Shown here one piece after another: positions 9,103 through 19,161 of a DNA stretch of 64,000 bases. The notes under the pieces were generated by a model. It saw nothing but the letters and a program-made list of their open reading frames with translations. It made no database searches and was not told the origin of the DNA. The DNA is taken from positions 831,102 through 895,101 of the forward strand of contig NZ_KI669401.1 of NCBI RefSeq assembly GCF_000507765.1, read 5' to 3'. The DNA comes from Streptococcus parasanguinis CC87K. Its GTDB lineage: Bacteria > Bacillota > Bacilli > Lactobacillales > Streptococcaceae. A program made the position numbers and the translations under genes. Numbering within the stretch: the first letter of the stretch is position 1; every line of letters starts with the position of its first letter.

Positions 9103-9420
9103 TCACCGTTCTTTGATCATCTTCGTTGCGATCTCCAAGAGTTCCACTCCCATCTGAAAATGCTCGTCTAACAAATCATAGACGGCATCTTCGGACAAGA
9201 CACCACAAGGTAGATCCTTTGGAAAGTCAGCCTGATTGGACAGGTCCAAGTCATCAAAATAGGCCTGACTACTATAATAATCACTCAGTTGGATATAGCT
9301 TTCTTGATGCTCTCTTAGTTGATCCACTGCTTTTTTGGTTTCTTCCAAAGTCTTGGCATAGTCATTCAAATAACCTTCCATTCTTTGGATGCGTTCGATG
9401 TTTTCCTGTGCAATTGCCAT
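9103..9420 (-). CDS. DUF4298 family protein
   Basis: 105 residues, helical and acidic. The first half looks like a coiled coil (residues 5-45: NIERIQRMEGYLNDY...), followed by a segment with DLPCGVLSEDAVYDLLDE. This fits the DUF4298 family of Firmicutes; function unknown. It starts 3 bases after the rexA stop, so it is the last gene of the rexB-rexA operon, and its message should end at the 9038-9079 hairpin. Confidence 0.8.
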   Translation of the reverse strand: MAIAQENIERIQRMEGYLNDYAKTLEETKKAVDQLREHQESYIQLSDYYSSQAYFDDLDLSNQADFPKDLPCGVLSEDAVYDLLDEHFQMGVELLEIATKMIKER

Positions 9421-9423
9421 GAT

Positions 9424-12400
9424 TTACTCCACTTTCACCACTTCTAGATGGTGGCCACCTAGAAGCACGAGGTATTTTTCTACTTGCTCTTTGCCATAAG
9501 AACGACGAAGAGCTTCTGCATAGAGATCGAGCTGATCCCGGTAGCGTTCGACCAATTGGCTAGGAACCTTGTAGTGATCCGTCTTGTAATCAAAAAGTAG
9601 GATCCGGTCTTCTAGCACCAAATAACCATCCAAGATACCCCGCACGACAAAGTCCTCACCACTGGCTGGATCTTTCTTCAGCATGGCAAAGGGAGCTTCG
9701 CGACTGACTCGAGAGGCTTCTTTTTGAAGCAAGGTCCCCAAAGGTGTCTCATAGAAAGCAAGGATGGCCTCTAGCTTGATACGGGCTTTGACTGCTGGCT
9801 CTGCTTGGACTTGCTCCAAGGCTTGACGCAGTGTATCTAGCGTGATTTCTTCTTCAAGAGGCACGCGCTGCATGAGTTCATGGACGGCACTACCGACCTG
9901 GGCTCCTGTCACGGCCTTTTCTTGACCAAAAGTTGGCAGCTCAAACTCAGGCGTCACAGTCTTTGCATCCATAATTTGGACGCCACTGGCATCCATGACC
10001 GGCTCGTAGAATTTCTTGATCTGACTAGGAGTACGGACACTTGGTAAATGAATGGCCGGAGCATAGAGCTGATTGAGCCGATCAACATTTTCCAAGATAT
10101 CCAAGGCCCGACGAATATCCTCTGACTGACGGACATCCTTGAGCTGATCAAGCCGGGAATCCTTCTCCTTCTCTAGTGGTTCCAGCTTGTCTGGTGTCAG
10201 GTCTTCGTCTGTCACAAAACGCGTGTCATAGGCTAGGGTATTCTTGGTAAATACATCTTGAATAGCAAAGAGCCAGTCCTGATAAGAGGTCCATTCTTTT
10301 CGCTTCTCTGGATCTAGCTTGCCATTGCGACTGGTCCCCCAATCAGTATCACGCAGTTTGTCCTCCCGGCCTTTTCCGACCAGATAGAGCTTGAGCTCAG
10401 CCCGTGTCATGGCGACGTAAAGAAGACGCATCTGCTCCGAAATCGTAGCCAATTTTGTTTCTTCCACGTTCCGTTGGTAGCAAGGCGTTTCGATCTGCAG
10501 GCGAATGGTTTCTGGAGCAGCTGGATTCTCTGTCTCAACCGGAAGACTCGCAACATATTTAAAGCCAATCCCTTTTTGGCGACTGAGAATGATTGGCCCC
10601 GATTGATCCTTACGGTTAAAGGCCTTGTCCATATTGAGAATAAAGACATACTTGAATTCCAGCCCCTTACTCTTATGGACGGTCATGAGCTGGACGGCAT
10701 CTTTGGGTGCTGCAAGAGGGACGCTGGCCAAATCGTGTTCATTTTCGATCACCTTGTCGATCATGGCAATGAAGCGCGACAAGCCCTTAAAGCTGGCCTT
10801 CTCGTAATCATTGGCCCGAAGCGTCAAGGCATAGAGGTTGGCCTGGCGCTGGGCCCCATTTGGAAGGGCCCCGACATAGTCATAGTAATAACGATCCTCA
10901 TAAATTTTCCACAGCAAATCATAGAGCGAAGAGGTCTTGGCAGCGGCCCGCCAAGTAGATAAAACTTTGAGGAAGTTCTTGATTTTAGCTGAAAGCTTGG
11001 CATCGATCAACCGCGCCTGCTCTGCAGTCTTTTCAAGGGCTAACTGGACCTTGTGATAGAAGGCCACTTGCTTTTGCTCTGGAAGCGTCTGCAAGGAAAT
11101 CCGTGCCAGCTCATCTTCATCAAAGTCAAACATAGAGGATTTCATGAGGGCCACTAAGGGATAATCATGCAAGGGATTGTTAATGGTCCGCAAGGTATCC
11201 AGCATGACCATCACTTCCAGTGACTCAAGATAATGCGCCTGTCCGCTATCTGCCACAATCGGAATATGGTACTGGTCAAAGGCTTCCAGAATCGCATCAT
11301 TTCGAGTTCGAGTCGCAGTCAAGAGCGTGATCTCTTTAAAGGGCACTTTTTCTACCCGATGGAGACGCAAAATTTCTTTGATGACCAGGAGAATTTCTCC
11401 CTTGGAAATCGTCTCGACTCCAGAGGTAGCTTCCTCGTCATCGGCCTTTTCTTCCTGGTCTTGGGAGCCATCATAGAGCAAAAATTCTGCCCGATGTTGT
11501 GGCAAGGCTAAGCGCTGCTTGTCACTACCTGCGACCAGATAGTGGGTTTGATTGTAGTCAATCTCGCCCACCTCTTCGTCCATCAAATGGCGAAAGACAT
11601 CATTGGTCGCGTCCAATACCTCCACATGACTCCGGAAATTTTCCTTGAGGAGGATCAACCGCCCCTTCGCCCCTTCTTCTTGGTAGGCTTTAAATTTATC
11701 ATTGAAAATCTGTGGATCTGCCTGACGGAAGCGATAAATGGATTGCTTGATATCCCCCACCATGAAGCGATTGTGGCCATTTGACAGCAAATCCAACAGC
11801 CGCTCTTGGGTGTGGTTGGTATCCTGGTACTCATCGACCATGACCTCATGATAGCGCTCTTGATAGGCTTGTCTCACCTCTGGGAATTGCTCTAAAATTT
11901 GAATGGCAAAATGACTGATATCCCCAAATTCATAAGCTTTTTCTTGGATTTTTCGTTCCAGATAAGCGTGAGAAAAGTCTCTGATAAAGTCCCGTAGCAA
12001 GGAGAGCATGGGGCCTTCTTCTTGGTGGAAGGTTTGTTGAAATTCCAGCTGATAGAGCTGATTTTCCAAGTCTCTGAGGCGATTGATATGTATGGTTTTA
12101 TCCTGATTATAAGCCGTGACTAGGTCTTTTAGCTCTTCTTTTCGGGCTCTGTTGGTCAAGGCTCCCCCATTTGAAGCCCGACTAATCGCGACGACTGCCT
12201 TTAGGACAGAGGTCAGTTGCTCTTTATTGGTGCGACCTGTCAGGCTTCCAATCTGATCGAGCACCTCTTCGACAGCTTCCAAATATTTGGCCTTGCCAAA
12301 TGCTTGACCTTCATTGGACAAATGAAAGGCAAAAAAGCTCTCTGCCTCATAAAGGGCCTGCTGGATGCTCTCCATCAGAGTAGCTTCCACCTGGTCAAAA

Positions 12401-13089
12401 TCGGTCTCTTCATAACCTTTTAGGAAATGCTCTTCCAGCCATTTCTCCGGATCACTGGTCGACTGAAGAAAGTCATAGATCTGGTAGATCTGTTCTTTAA
12501 ACAAGGATAAATTTTTGCGCTGTCCCGTGAAATTCTTGACCATCTGGACAAAGGCCTCTTGATTTTCCCCCTGGTAATAGCGGTCAAAAACAGCTTGAAA
12601 GACTTCATTTTGTAAGAGGCGCTGCTCACTAGCATTTTGTAAAATGCGAAACTGAGGCGCCAACCCAAGCAAATAGCCATAGCGCGTTAGGACCTTTTGG
12701 GTAAAGGAATCCATAGTTCCGATATCGCTGGTGGCGACATCTGCGATTTGACGGGCCAGGTGTTGCTTGAGCTCTGGATCATCACTCGCTTGCAGGGCTT
12801 TTCCAAGTTCACTTTCCAAACGCTCCTTGAGCTCCCCTGCTGCCTTGACCGTAAAGGTCGAGATAAAGAGCTCCTTAATCGAAATGCCTCGCTGCATTTG
12901 ATCCAGTATCCGCTGCACCATGACAAAGGTCTTTCCTGATCCAGCAGAGGCCGACACCAAGATATTGGTACCCGAACTATAGATGGCATCGATCTGTTCT
13001 GGTGTCCGCTTTTGCTCTTTGGTAGAAGCTGCCTCTTGGTCCTGAAGGGCCTTGATTTCTTCTCTTGTCAAAAATGCTTGTTTGATCAT
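9424..13089 (-). CDS. rexA: ATP-dependent helicase/nuclease subunit A (AddA/RexA)
   Basis: 1221 residues from MIKQAFLT; the ATG overlaps the rexB stop as ATGA, which fixes the start. With RexB it forms the RecBCD-equivalent enzyme that resects double-strand breaks and loads RecA after Chi recognition. UvrD-type motifs are intact: Walker A ASAGSGKT (near residue 46), VDEYQDTN (motif II), [15 protein letters not shown] and [10 protein letters not shown]. The C-terminal RecB-like nuclease carries [10 protein letters not shown] (catalytic D-x-K). Length is normal for the family. Confidence 0.96.
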   Translation of the reverse strand: MIKQAFLTREEIKALQDQEAASTKEQKRTPEQIDAIYSSGTNILVSASAGSGKTFVMVQRILDQMQRGISIKELFISTFTVKAAGELKERLESELGKALQASDDPELKQHLARQIADVATSDIGTMDSFTQKVLTRYGYLLGLAPQFRILQNASEQRLLQNEVFQAVFDRYYQGENQEAFVQMVKNFTGQRKNLSLFKEQIYQIYDFLQSTSDPEKWLEEHFLKGYEETDFDQVEATLMESIQQALYEAESFFAFHLSNEGQAFGKAKYLEAVEEVLDQIGSLTGRTNKEQLTSVLKAVVAISRASNGGALTNRARKEELKDLVTAYNQDKTIHINRLRDLENQLYQLEFQQTFHQEEGPMLSLLRDFIRDFSHAYLERKIQEKAYEFGDISHFAIQILEQFPEVRQAYQERYHEVMVDEYQDTNHTQERLLDLLSNGHNRFMVGDIKQSIYRFRQADPQIFNDKFKAYQEEGAKGRLILLKENFRSHVEVLDATNDVFRHLMDEEVGEIDYNQTHYLVAGSDKQRLALPQHRAEFLLYDGSQDQEEKADDEEATSGVETISKGEILLVIKEILRLHRVEKVPFKEITLLTATRTRNDAILEAFDQYHIPIVADSGQAHYLESLEVMVMLDTLRTINNPLHDYPLVALMKSSMFDFDEDELARISLQTLPEQKQVAFYHKVQLALEKTAEQARLIDAKLSAKIKNFLKVLSTWRAAAKTSSLYDLLWKIYEDRYYYDYVGALPNGAQRQANLYALTLRANDYEKASFKGLSRFIAMIDKVIENEHDLASVPLAAPKDAVQLMTVHKSKGLEFKYVFILNMDKAFNRKDQSGPIILSRQKGIGFKYVASLPVETENPAAPETIRLQIETPCYQRNVEETKLATISEQMRLLYVAMTRAELKLYLVGKGREDKLRDTDWGTSRNGKLDPEKRKEWTSYQDWLFAIQDVFTKNTLAYDTRFVTDEDLTPDKLEPLEKEKDSRLDQLKDVRQSEDIRRALDILENVDRLNQLYAPAIHLPSVRTPSQIKKFYEPVMDASGVQIMDAKTVTPEFELPTFGQEKAVTGAQVGSAVHELMQRVPLEEEITLDTLRQALEQVQAEPAVKARIKLEAILAFYETPLGTLLQKEASRVSREAPFAMLKKDPASGEDFVVRGILDGYLVLEDRILLFDYKTDHYKVPSQLVERYRDQLDLYAEALRRSYGKEQVEKYLVLLGGHHLEVVKVE

Positions 13090-16000
13090 TTGTTCAAGAC
13101 CTCCTTCATCTTCTCGATCCAAGCGGCTTTCACCTTTTCACCGCGTATTCCTTTTTGGTCTAGTTTGGTCAAGAACCGTGCCTGACCTAGGTGACGATCC
13201 GCTTCAAATCCTGTGATGGATTTAAACTGCTCCACGAATGGTGCGATATTGCGCCCATTTTCACTATAGGGATTGATGGCAAATTGCCCCTTGAGGATCC
13301 CTTCTGCTGCTGTTTTATAGAGATAAGCGTTGTACAAGAGGAGCAGGTCCAGCTCTTCCTTACTCAACATCATGGCCTTGTTCTTATCATAGGCCTCGCC
13401 CAGATAAGGTGCCTGATCTGCCATAAAGAGCCCCTTGTACTGTTGACTTTTCATAGTTTGATTGATGGCATCCTCTACTGTCTTGGTCTTTTTCAGATCC
13501 ACTAGAGGATCTCCCATTTCCAAATACATGGCTCCGAAAATCCCTTGCTCCTCTTGGTATTCCTTCAAATCCTGAATGGCAGAAAGATAGGTCGGCAATT
13601 GAGAATTCAGTCCATTGAAGAACTTGTCATAGTGGAACTGCGTCAGACTGGACTTGTAGTCCACGACTCCGAGGGCTCCCCGATCCCTCAATTGATCAAT
13701 GCGGTCCACCTTGCCTCGTAGCTGCAGGAGACGGCCATCGGACAATGGATAAGAGGTATGGGTGCTTCCGCCAAAGAGGGTCTCCTCACCGATGGTCTCG
13801 ATACCATTTTGCTGGGCGAGGACACGCCCCGTTGTTTTCGCGGTATCAAGAAGCAAGTTGCGAATAAACTCGGTCTCTCCACTTTCTCCATACAATTGCT
13901 GGAACTCTACTTCTTGGCTGGTTTCTCGAATCGCCTCGTTTAAACGCCGATCAAACGCTTGATCGGAGCTATCTTTTAAGACTCGTTCAAAGATCCGGTG
14001 CAAGAAATTCCCATGACTGCGGGCATCTGGCCGGATGGTTTCATCCTCTTGTAAGCCCAAGACATAGCGCAGATAAAAGGCATACTGGTGCTTGTAGTAT
14101 TCATTCAAGGCAGAAGCGGATAAGGTCAAGGCTTTGCCCTCTGGATAGAGCGCTTGAAGCGTATCCGACTGAAGCTGACGGCTCTTTAATTCCGTTGAAA
14201 TCTGAGGAATCTGAATGCCTTCAGCGGCTAATTTCTTGCGCAAGACCCGTACCGCCACACCCCAAAAGCTGGCTTCTTCAGGAGACAACTCACTCGTAAT
14301 CTCTTCTTGATGGAGTTCAATCACCCGCGCTAAAAGGGCTCGGTAGGTCCCGATATCATCACTCGAAGCTTGGGCTTGTTTGGTCGTCCACTCGATGGCA
14401 ATAGGTTCCTTGGTCAATTCGACAAGGTAAGGAGAGACACTGTCTTCCATTTCATTGACCAAGCTAGGAGCCGATAGGACCAGTTGGTTGGTCGCCGCAT
14501 TGAGGAGCGAAACTGCCACAAAGCGATTTTTCTTGAGATTTTCACTAGTCACCACCTGGAGCTCTGCTCCTTCTTGGGTAGCCTCATTCAACTGCTGGCG
14601 CTCTTCTTCACTGAGTAGAGAGGTGTTCTGAGCAATCTTTGGAAAACGCTCCTGGGTCAGCCCGATCGCGTAGACATAAGGCGCTGTCAAGGGTTCAATC
14701 AAGTCATAGGACTGAACCGTCACCACATCGACCGTAGCAGGAACTGTCCGGTATTGAGACAATTGCATCCCCGATAAAAGGAGAGCTAGAAAGTCATCCA
14801 CTGTCAACTCTTGGTTCTCAAAGACCACGTTCAACTCTTCTAAGACGTGGAGGAAGGCCTTCCAGACCTGCTCATAGCGCTCCTGTTCCTCCAAGGCTAG
14901 ATCCTTGATCAAAGCTTGTAGATTCTGAGAAAGCTGGGCCTCTTGCAGAAACTCTGTAAAGGCGGTTAAGAGTTGGGTCACCTTTTGTTTGCGCTGTGAA
15001 AAGAAGGGAGCTAGAGGTTCTACGACGCGTTCCCGGAGAGTATTGAGCTCTTCCAAATTAAACTTGCCCTGACGATTGCTAGTAAAAGGCTTGTGAAATT
15101 TTGTAGCACCCTTTACTTCCGCAAAGCGAAGGTATTGCTCAAAAGCATCAACTTCTGCTTGCGTCAGATCACTATACAGACCCGTTTTTAACAAGTTGAT
15201 GACGTCTTCCGTCTGGTAATTGAACTGCTTGATCCGCTCTAGCGATTCAACGACCTGAATCAAGGGATGGTGGACCATGGCCTCACTTCGTCCCAAATAA
15301 AAGGGGATCTGATACTGGTCAAAAATGGTCTTGAGTTGCAGTTGATAAGCTTCTACATCGCCTAGCAAGACCCGAATATCCCGATAGCGGGCCCCATCAT
15401 GAAGACGCTGACGGATGGATTTAGCAACAAATTCCAACTCTTCTTTTTGCGTATTGGTTTGCCAGAGTTGGACAGCTGTTCGATCGTCCTCCTTGAGCTC
15501 ATTTTCCACTTGTGAAAAATCGTAGCGCGCTTCTAACATGCGGGTAATACGACTAAAAGAGTCTTCGATCGCTTGCCCACAATACTGAGGCTGTACCTCA
15601 AATGTCTTTGCCAGCTGGAGGAGAAAGTCAACACTGGCTTGGTAAAGATTGCCCTCTCTAAAACTTGCCCGATAGGCTTTTTCACTGGCATAGACCCCGA
15701 TGACAATCTCCACTCCTTTTCGGTGAAGGAGACTAATCAAGGCCTCTTCTTCCGCAGAAAAACGCGTGAAGCCATCGACGACGATCGCCACATCCTGTAA
15801 TTGCTCTTCCAGCTGCCCTTCTTCGACCTGATTGAGGAAAAAGGCCATCTTGGACTGGGATTCATACTGATGCTTGACCAGCATCTCAGAGACCGCTTCA
15901 AAAATCGCCAAGAGGTCCTCTCTTTTTTCAGCTTCCTCGAGCAACTCCAAATCGGTAAAATCCATCTGGGCCGTCTGCAATTCATGATAGAGCTGGACCA

Positions 16001-16352
16001 ATTGCTGGATAAACTGAGGATCCTTGCGCAGCGCCCCGTAAACTTTGAGATCCTGCTCCTTCATCTGGGACAGAGCTTTAAAAAATAGCATGCCGAGACC
16101 GATATCATCCAAGGGTTGCTCCTCAAAAACCTGATTCAGGATGAAATAACGAGCCATTTGCGCAAAGCGCGTGACGGTAATGGCAAAAGAAGCCTGACCT
16201 TCTAAATAGGACAAGACCTTGGCTTCTTTTTCAAAGGAAAGAGAGTTGGGCGCAATGTAAAACACACGCTTGCCCTGTTCTACTAACCCTACGGCTTCTT
16301 GTGTCAGGACCTGGGTCAAGGGGGTCCGAACATCCGTATAGAGTAATTTCAT
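13086..16352 (-). CDS. rexB: ATP-dependent nuclease subunit B (AddB/RexB)
   Basis: 1088 residues. AAGGAG stands 11 bases upstream of the ATG. The C-terminal nuclease domain has GVVDYKSS (D-x-K of the RecB nuclease family). The N-terminal helicase-like part is inactive-looking (no Walker A). I find a single Cys in the whole protein (PQYCGQ), so the four-Cys iron-sulfur cluster of Bacillus AddB is absent, as is expected of the streptococcal RexB branch. First gene of rexB-rexA-DUF4298, with a 4-base overlap to rexA. Confidence 0.94.
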   Translation of the reverse strand: MKLLYTDVRTPLTQVLTQEAVGLVEQGKRVFYIAPNSLSFEKEAKVLSYLEGQASFAITVTRFAQMARYFILNQVFEEQPLDDIGLGMLFFKALSQMKEQDLKVYGALRKDPQFIQQLVQLYHELQTAQMDFTDLELLEEAEKREDLLAIFEAVSEMLVKHQYESQSKMAFFLNQVEEGQLEEQLQDVAIVVDGFTRFSAEEEALISLLHRKGVEIVIGVYASEKAYRASFREGNLYQASVDFLLQLAKTFEVQPQYCGQAIEDSFSRITRMLEARYDFSQVENELKEDDRTAVQLWQTNTQKEELEFVAKSIRQRLHDGARYRDIRVLLGDVEAYQLQLKTIFDQYQIPFYLGRSEAMVHHPLIQVVESLERIKQFNYQTEDVINLLKTGLYSDLTQAEVDAFEQYLRFAEVKGATKFHKPFTSNRQGKFNLEELNTLRERVVEPLAPFFSQRKQKVTQLLTAFTEFLQEAQLSQNLQALIKDLALEEQERYEQVWKAFLHVLEELNVVFENQELTVDDFLALLLSGMQLSQYRTVPATVDVVTVQSYDLIEPLTAPYVYAIGLTQERFPKIAQNTSLLSEEERQQLNEATQEGAELQVVTSENLKKNRFVAVSLLNAATNQLVLSAPSLVNEMEDSVSPYLVELTKEPIAIEWTTKQAQASSDDIGTYRALLARVIELHQEEITSELSPEEASFWGVAVRVLRKKLAAEGIQIPQISTELKSRQLQSDTLQALYPEGKALTLSASALNEYYKHQYAFYLRYVLGLQEDETIRPDARSHGNFLHRIFERVLKDSSDQAFDRRLNEAIRETSQEVEFQQLYGESGETEFIRNLLLDTAKTTGRVLAQQNGIETIGEETLFGGSTHTSYPLSDGRLLQLRGKVDRIDQLRDRGALGVVDYKSSLTQFHYDKFFNGLNSQLPTYLSAIQDLKEYQEEQGIFGAMYLEMGDPLVDLKKTKTVEDAINQTMKSQQYKGLFMADQAPYLGEAYDKNKAMMLSKEELDLLLLYNAYLYKTAAEGILKGQFAINPYSENGRNIAPFVEQFKSITGFEADRHLGQARFLTKLDQKGIRGEKVKAAWIEKMKEVLNK

Positions 16353-16400
16353 CCGATCCGTTCTCCTTTTGGCATTTTCTTGAGAGCTTGTTATCTTCTT

Positions 16401-16409
16401 ATTATATCA
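16401..16409 (-). promoter_or_regulatory. Extended -10 promoter of rexB operon
   Basis: TGATATAAT on the minus strand, 48 bases before the rexB ATG. No good -35 at 17 bases. Confidence 0.55.
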
Positions 16410-16471
16410 TTTTCACAGGAGGGACTAAAGCAAGAAGTCATGCTCCTCTAGGCCCATTTTTAGGAGATTTA

Positions 16472-16480
16472 TGCTACAAT
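16472..16480 (+). promoter_or_regulatory. Extended -10 promoter of gpx
   Basis: TGCTACAAT, 31 bases upstream of the gpx ATG; -35 not convincing. Confidence 0.5.
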
Positions 16481-16511
16481 AAAAGTTGAAGAGACAGAAA
16501 GGATACCACCT

Positions 16512-16994
16512 ATGACCAGCATTTATGATTTTTCTTTAGAAAACCAACAAGGAGAGGAGATTCCCCTTTCTCACTACCAAGGTAAGGTCCTCATCGTGGT
16601 CAATACAGCAACAGGCTGTGGCCTAACCCCGCAATACCAAGGACTCCAAGATCTTTACCAGCGCTACCAAGATAAGGGGCTTGAAATCCTAGATATCCCC
16701 TGTAACCAATTCATGGGGCAAGCCCCAGGAACTGCAGAAGAAATCAATAGCTTCTGTAGCCTCAACTACCAGACCACCTTTCCACGATTCGCTAAAGCCA
16801 AGGTCAATGGTAAAGAAGCCCTTCCTCTTTATGACTGGCTCAAAAGCCAAGCAACTGGACCACTGGGCAAACGCATCGAATGGAACTTCGCAAAATTTGT
16901 CATCGACCGACAAGGCCAAGTTGCCCAACGCTTCTCCTCCAAAACAGAGCCAGCTGCCATGGAAGACTTGATCCAAGACTTACTTGAGAAATAA
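16512..16994 (+). CDS. gpx: Glutathione peroxidase family thiol peroxidase
   Basis: 160 residues, thioredoxin fold. The peroxidatic residue is Cys in NTATGCGLTPQY (not selenocysteine), with the conserved Gln (QYQGL region) and Trp/Asn (WNFAKFVID) of the catalytic tetrad. PCNQF is the second family motif. Such bacterial enzymes reduce hydrogen peroxide or lipid peroxides, usually using thioredoxin rather than glutathione. Monocistronic: its own -10 at 16475, hairpin at 16997-17026, then the family B repeat. Confidence 0.92.
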   Translation: MTSIYDFSLENQQGEEIPLSHYQGKVLIVVNTATGCGLTPQYQGLQDLYQRYQDKGLEILDIPCNQFMGQAPGTAEEINSFCSLNYQTTFPRFAKAKVNGKEALPLYDWLKSQATGPLGKRIEWNFAKFVIDRQGQVAQRFSSKTEPAAMEDLIQDLLEK

Positions 16995-16996
16995 GC

Positions 16997-17026
16997 AAAA
17001 AGCCTGAAAGTGTAGTCAGGATTTTT
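16997..17026 (+). terminator. Weak terminator of gpx
   Basis: AAAAAG-CCTGA / TCAGG-ATTTTT imperfect hairpin starting 2 bases after the stop codon. Confidence 0.6.
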
Positions 17027-17049
17027 GATGAATGGCTATTTATTTTCGA

Positions 17050-17236
17050 GACTTTCCGCTGTGAGAAAAGTGCCTGAAACAATAACGTTTCAGGCACTCA
17101 GGAATTTTGAGAGTAAAACAGTTTGGGAAACTGTTTTAGCCTGAGCCCAGAAATTAAAGAGCGAAGGGGCTCAATAATTAGTCATGGAACTTCTTCGAAG
17201 TTCGCTGACGTCCGTACTCACCTAAGGAAAGTTTCT
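17050..17236 (+). repeat. Family B structured intergenic repeat, copy 1
   Basis: About 187 bp. The last 54 bases (17181-17234) are exactly the reverse complement of 60509-60562. Ends are complementary (CTTTCC..GTGAG with CTCAC..GGAAAG). Inside are a perfect 12-bp hairpin (17069-17098), an A/T hairpin ACAGTTT / AAACTGT, a GAGCCC / GGGCTC hairpin absent from copy 2, and GAACTTC-TTC-GAAGTTC. It sits between the convergent gpx and ABC genes, with its 5' end facing gpx. Confidence 0.85.
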
Positions 17237-17258
17237 AAGAAGTCATTATCCATAAGCC

Positions 17259-17290
17259 AAAAAAGCCTGAGCCAGCGCTCAAGCTTTTTA
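17259..17290 (-). terminator. Terminator of the heterodimeric ABC operon
   Basis: On the minus strand AAAAAGCTTGAGC - loop - GCTCAGGCTTTTTT, starting 3 bases after the stop codon. Confidence 0.85.
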
Positions 17291-17292
17291 TC

Positions 17293-19161
17293 TTAATCAA
17301 TTTCAAGTCCACCGGTGTACAAACGGTGATAGGTTCCTTTTTCTGCCATCAAGGAAGCATGATTGCCTCGCTCGATGATGCGTCCATGGTCCATCACCAT
17401 GATGACATCGGAATTGACAATTGTCGACAGACGGTGGGCAATGACAAAGACAGTCCGACCTTCCATCAGGCGGTCCATCCCTTCTTGCACCATCTTCTCT
17501 GTCCGAGAGTCAATCGAAGACGTCGCTTCGTCCAGAATCAAGACCGGTGCATTGGCAAGGGCTGCACGGGCAATGGCGATCAATTGTCGTTGACCATTTG
17601 AAAGGCCAGCCCCATCATCCGTCAAGACCGTTTCATAGCCCTGATCCAAATGCTTAACAAAGGAATCCACATTGGCAATCCGAGCCGCCTCAAGGATCTC
17701 CTCACGCGATGCATCGGCACGGCCATAAGCAATGTTTTCCGCAATCGTACCAGTGAATAAGTGGGTATCTTGAAGAACGATTCCAAGAGAGCGACGAAGA
17801 GAATCTTTCTCGATCAATTTGATATCGATCCCATCATAAGTAATCATTCCGGATTGGATATCATAGAATCGGTTGATCAAGTTTGTAATGGTGGTCTTAC
17901 CCGCACCGGTTGCACCGACAAAGGCCACTTTTTGACCCTTATCCGCATAGAGATTGATACCTTTTAGGATCTGCTTTTTCCCATCATAGGAGAAATCAAC
18001 ATGGTCAAAGACCACATGCCCCACCAGTTTGACCAACTGGTAGCTGCCATTTGGACGAGGGTGTTTCCAAGCCCACTTGTTAGTTTTCTGATCGGTTTCA
18101 ACCATTTCTCCATCGACCAGTTCATAATTGACCAGCGTCACTTTTCCAAGGTCGACCTCTTCTTCTTCATCCAAGAGATCAAAGACACGATCTCCACCAG
18201 CCAAAGCCATGAGGACAAAGTTCAATTGTTGAGAAACCTGAGCAATGGGGCCTGTGAAGGAACGGTTCAATTGCAAGAAGGCCATGAGACCACCAATGGT
18301 TAAACCACCGATGCCGTTTAGCGCAAAGAGTCCACCGATCAAGGCTGTCAGGACAAAGGAAACATTTCCCAAGTTCCCAAGAATTGGCATGAGGACATTG
18401 GCGTAGCGATTGGCTTGGTAAGAGGATTCAAAGAGTTGGTCATTGATACGGTCAAAATCCTCAATGCTTTCAGTTTCATGCACAAAGGCCTTGACTACCT
18501 TTTGACCAGACATCATTTCTTCAATAAAGCCGTTTTCAATCCCCAAGTTCTTTTGTTGGGCCCCAAAGTAACGACCTGACTTGCTAGAGACATTCTTGAT
18601 AACCATCGTCATGATAAAGACCATGACGAGGACAATCAAGAACAGCAGCGGACTAACCGTCAGCATGGTAATCGTTACCCCAAGGATGGTAATCGCTGAG
18701 GATAAGAGTTGAGGAATGGATTGTTCAATCGCTTGGCGAAGAGCATCAATATCATTGGTATAGATAGACATGATGTCCCCGTGTTGGTGGGTATCAAAGT
18801 AACGAACGGGCAGTTTTTGCATGCGGGCAAACAACTGATTTCGAAGACTTCTAAGCGAGTCTTGTGAAACGGTCGCCATGATCAAGGTAAAGCCATAGTT
18901 AGCAAGTACACCGATCAAACAGATCAAACCAACCCGTGTCAAGAAGGACAAGAGCGGTCCAAAATCATGGCTGTTGCTTGTCAGCATGGGCTCCACATAG
19001 ACGTCGACCAAGGACTGAATCGAAGCTGTCACATTGACCGTCGCAAGTGACGATAGAATGATTAAGATAAAGGAAACAATCAAGGACACCTTGTAGTTTT
19101 TCCAAAGGAAGTCGAGCAGGCGAAGGATAGAGCCTAGATTTGCTTTTTTCTTAGTTTTCAT
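17293..19161 (-). CDS. ABC exporter, permease-ATPase half-transporter (second subunit)
   Basis: 622 residues from MKTKKKANLG; AAAGGAG decides this start, which overlaps the upstream stop by 11 bases. A six-helix exporter domain is followed by an ATPase domain: Walker A GATGAGKTT, signature altered to LSNGQ, Walker B ILDEATSS with catalytic Glu. A ~35-residue insertion (DQKTNKWAWKHPRP region) separates the two domains. With the gene at 19151 it forms a heterodimer of the EfrAB/PatAB type (multidrug export in relatives). Its Glu-containing site pairs with the canonical signature of the partner, giving one competent and one degenerate ATP site. Confidence 0.9.
   Translation of the reverse strand: MKTKKKANLGSILRLLDFLWKNYKVSLIVSFILIILSSLATVNVTASIQSLVDVYVEPMLTSNSHDFGPLLSFLTRVGLICLIGVLANYGFTLIMATVSQDSLRSLRNQLFARMQKLPVRYFDTHQHGDIMSIYTNDIDALRQAIEQSIPQLLSSAITILGVTITMLTVSPLLFLIVLVMVFIMTMVIKNVSSKSGRYFGAQQKNLGIENGFIEEMMSGQKVVKAFVHETESIEDFDRINDQLFESSYQANRYANVLMPILGNLGNVSFVLTALIGGLFALNGIGGLTIGGLMAFLQLNRSFTGPIAQVSQQLNFVLMALAGGDRVFDLLDEEEEVDLGKVTLVNYELVDGEMVETDQKTNKWAWKHPRPNGSYQLVKLVGHVVFDHVDFSYDGKKQILKGINLYADKGQKVAFVGATGAGKTTITNLINRFYDIQSGMITYDGIDIKLIEKDSLRRSLGIVLQDTHLFTGTIAENIAYGRADASREEILEAARIANVDSFVKHLDQGYETVLTDDGAGLSNGQRQLIAIARAALANAPVLILDEATSSIDSRTEKMVQEGMDRLMEGRTVFVIAHRLSTIVNSDVIMVMDHGRIIERGNHASLMAEKGTYHRLYTGGLEID

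Noticed and set aside
10474..10962. 162-codon plus-strand frame
   Set aside because: Entirely antisense to conserved rexA motifs, with no ribosome site and no recognisable protein features.
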